A program made the translations under genes and the position numbers. The notes under the pieces are model-generated. The model saw only the letters and a list, made by a program, of their open reading frames with translations. It ran no database searches and was not told the origin of the DNA. From Microcyclospora pomicola (taxonomy: Eukaryota; Ascomycota; Dothideomycetes; Capnodiales): a stretch of 64,000 bases of DNA. Below, in pieces: positions 62,883 to 64,000 of the stretch. The DNA lies in the NCBI GenBank assembly GCA_002786065.1, contig NHNY01000029.1, positions 124,001-188,000 of the forward strand, read 5' to 3'. Every line of letters starts with the position of its first letter. The first letter of the stretch is position 1.

Positions 62883-64000
62883 TCACTTCTCCTGAATCTG
62901 GTGATCGGCGACGAGCGACGCACGTCTCTCCTCCCGCCATTCGTCGCTGCCCATCTTGCCGACGTCAAAGCCGTTGGCGACCAGGTACTCCTTGAAGCGC
63001 AGGTCCTCGAGCGCGATGGTGTCCTGGGTGATCTCGGGCAGGCATAGGACCAGGATGGCGGAGACGAAGCAGAGCGCGCTGGCGACGTAGAAGGGGTACT
63101 GGCCGCTCTTGACTGTGTTGGTGCCGCCGTCGGCGATGATGACGGGGAACACGTAGCCGCCGACGAGTCCGCCGATCTTGCCGCAGGCGGCCGCGATGGC
63201 GTAGTACTGCCCGCGGATGCCGGCGGCGCAGGTCTTGGAGGCGATGAGGCCGATGTTGTCGCCGGGGCCTGGGAATGGTTGTCAGCGGATGTGGAAGTAG
63301 GGTGAGCATGTCAAGGCGTGGTTGGACTTACCGACTTCACCGAGCGACAGGAAAATGCCGTAGATGACAACGAAGGCGGCAATGTACTCGGACTTCTGGA
63401 GATATCCGTAGCTGCAAGGAGAATCTGTCAGCTGCTGTCACACATGGTCTGCAAGGATAATACTGACCATCCGGACATGATGAACCCAACACAGCCCTGC
63501 GCGACAACAAAGATCGCAAGCGCCTTCCGTGGTCCGATCCAGTCCGAGATAAAGGCACCGATGATCGCTCCTGGCAGGTAAAAGAAATTGATCAGGGTAC
63601 CCCATCCGAAGGTCTGCCACAGCTCCGCGTTTGGTGTGATGACGCCGATGAAGGTGGTTGAGTAGATGCTGAAGGGATACGTGAGGAAATCTACCATCAG
63701 TCAGTCAAAGCATGTGATGTATCTTCCATGGTGACTTACCATAGATGAACCAGATCGCACAGACCAAGGCCAATCGCGGTCCGTAGAATTTCAATGCTAG
63801 CCAATATGGTGTGCGGACTTTGCGGAAGTTGTTGCGATTGACGGATTCCGGCTCCTGGAGCTTGATGCGGAAGTAGAGCAAAGATAGCGGGAAGACTACA
63901 CCGAGACCAAGAGACAATCTCCAGATCAGACCGTAGTTCCCAGGCGCGGCAGCAGCAATGATCATAGGGATCAAATATCCTAGCATTTGTTAGTTTAGAG
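62883..64000 (-). CDS. MFS transporter, GIT1/phosphate-permease type (5' end outside window)
   Basis: Major-facilitator permease related to glycerophosphoinositol (Git1) and phosphate (Pho84-like) transporters. The readable exons on the minus strand are 63979-63740, 63690-63468, 63411-63332 and 63268-62883, all joined by consensus GT-AG introns of about 50-65 bases; the 63979 boundary follows an acceptor (GCTAG) with a CTAAC branch-like site, so the N-terminal exons lie beyond 64000. Membrane segments include GYLIPMIIAAAAPGNYGLIW, ALVCAIWFIYDFLTYPFSIY, WGTLINFFYLPGAIIGAFIS, then DWIGPRKA, FVVAQGCVGFIMSGCYGYL, YIAAFVVIYGIFLSLGEVGP and GDNIGLIASKTCAAGIRGQY. The DFLTYPFS and PGDNIGLIASK motifs are typical of the GIT1 group. 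The C-terminus is cytosolic, ending DHQIQEK. The substrate cannot be fixed. Confidence 0.85.

Overview
The window looks like nuclear DNA of a filamentous ascomycete, most likely a Dothideomycete near the Capnodiales/Mycosphaerellales. The placement is inferred from protein content only. Supporting signs are short GT-AG introns of about 50-70 bases, genes on both strands without operons, and the families present: a StuA-type APSES regulator, Atg9, a cytochrome-b5-fused sphingolipid desaturase and small cysteine-rich secreted proteins. I recognised 25 protein genes well enough to give coordinates, one of them running off the right edge, plus one doubtful gene. I found no tRNA, rRNA, CRISPR array, transposon or virus-like fossil.

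Layout. 0.6-4 kb: AP-2 sigma adaptin, an unknown protein and a small Myb/SANT-like protein. 4.3-11.1 kb: an acyl-CoA neighbourhood, with a peroxisomal-type acyl-CoA ligase sharing a promoter with a 3-hydroxyacyl-CoA dehydrogenase, two small secreted proteins and a glutaryl-CoA dehydrogenase. 11.6-22.6 kb: FEN1, a short-chain dehydrogenase, the inner-nuclear-membrane protein Src1/Heh1, a RING-like protein, a DDHD-domain phospholipase and a hotdog thioesterase. 22.6-28.5 kb is gene-poor and leads into stuA (28.5-30.4 kb). It has a pyrimidine-rich leader packed with an ACGAC word, and perhaps one spliced membrane-protein gene.

32-41.5 kb: ornithine decarboxylase antizyme, whose reading frame requires a +1 ribosomal frameshift at GTT-TGA; an NDR-family kinase with a single in-frame TAG inside its catalytic domain; ATG9; and a DUF829/TMEM53-like protein. 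43.4-53.5 kb: Mediator subunit Med4, delta-8 sphingolipid desaturase, a Ser/Thr-rich single-pass membrane protein, an Isc1-type sphingolipid phospholipase C and a conserved fungal protein of unknown function. 53.5-57.2 kb is gene-poor. 57.2-64 kb: a kelch-repeat membrane protein, an F-box/LRR-like protein and a partial GIT1/phosphate-type MFS transporter.

Most genes are unrelated housekeeping loci. The points most worth follow-up are the antizyme recoding site, the kinase stop codon, two competing acceptors in SRC1 that would mimic the long/short isoform pair known from yeast, and the ATG-free coding-like stretch and repeated word upstream of stuA.
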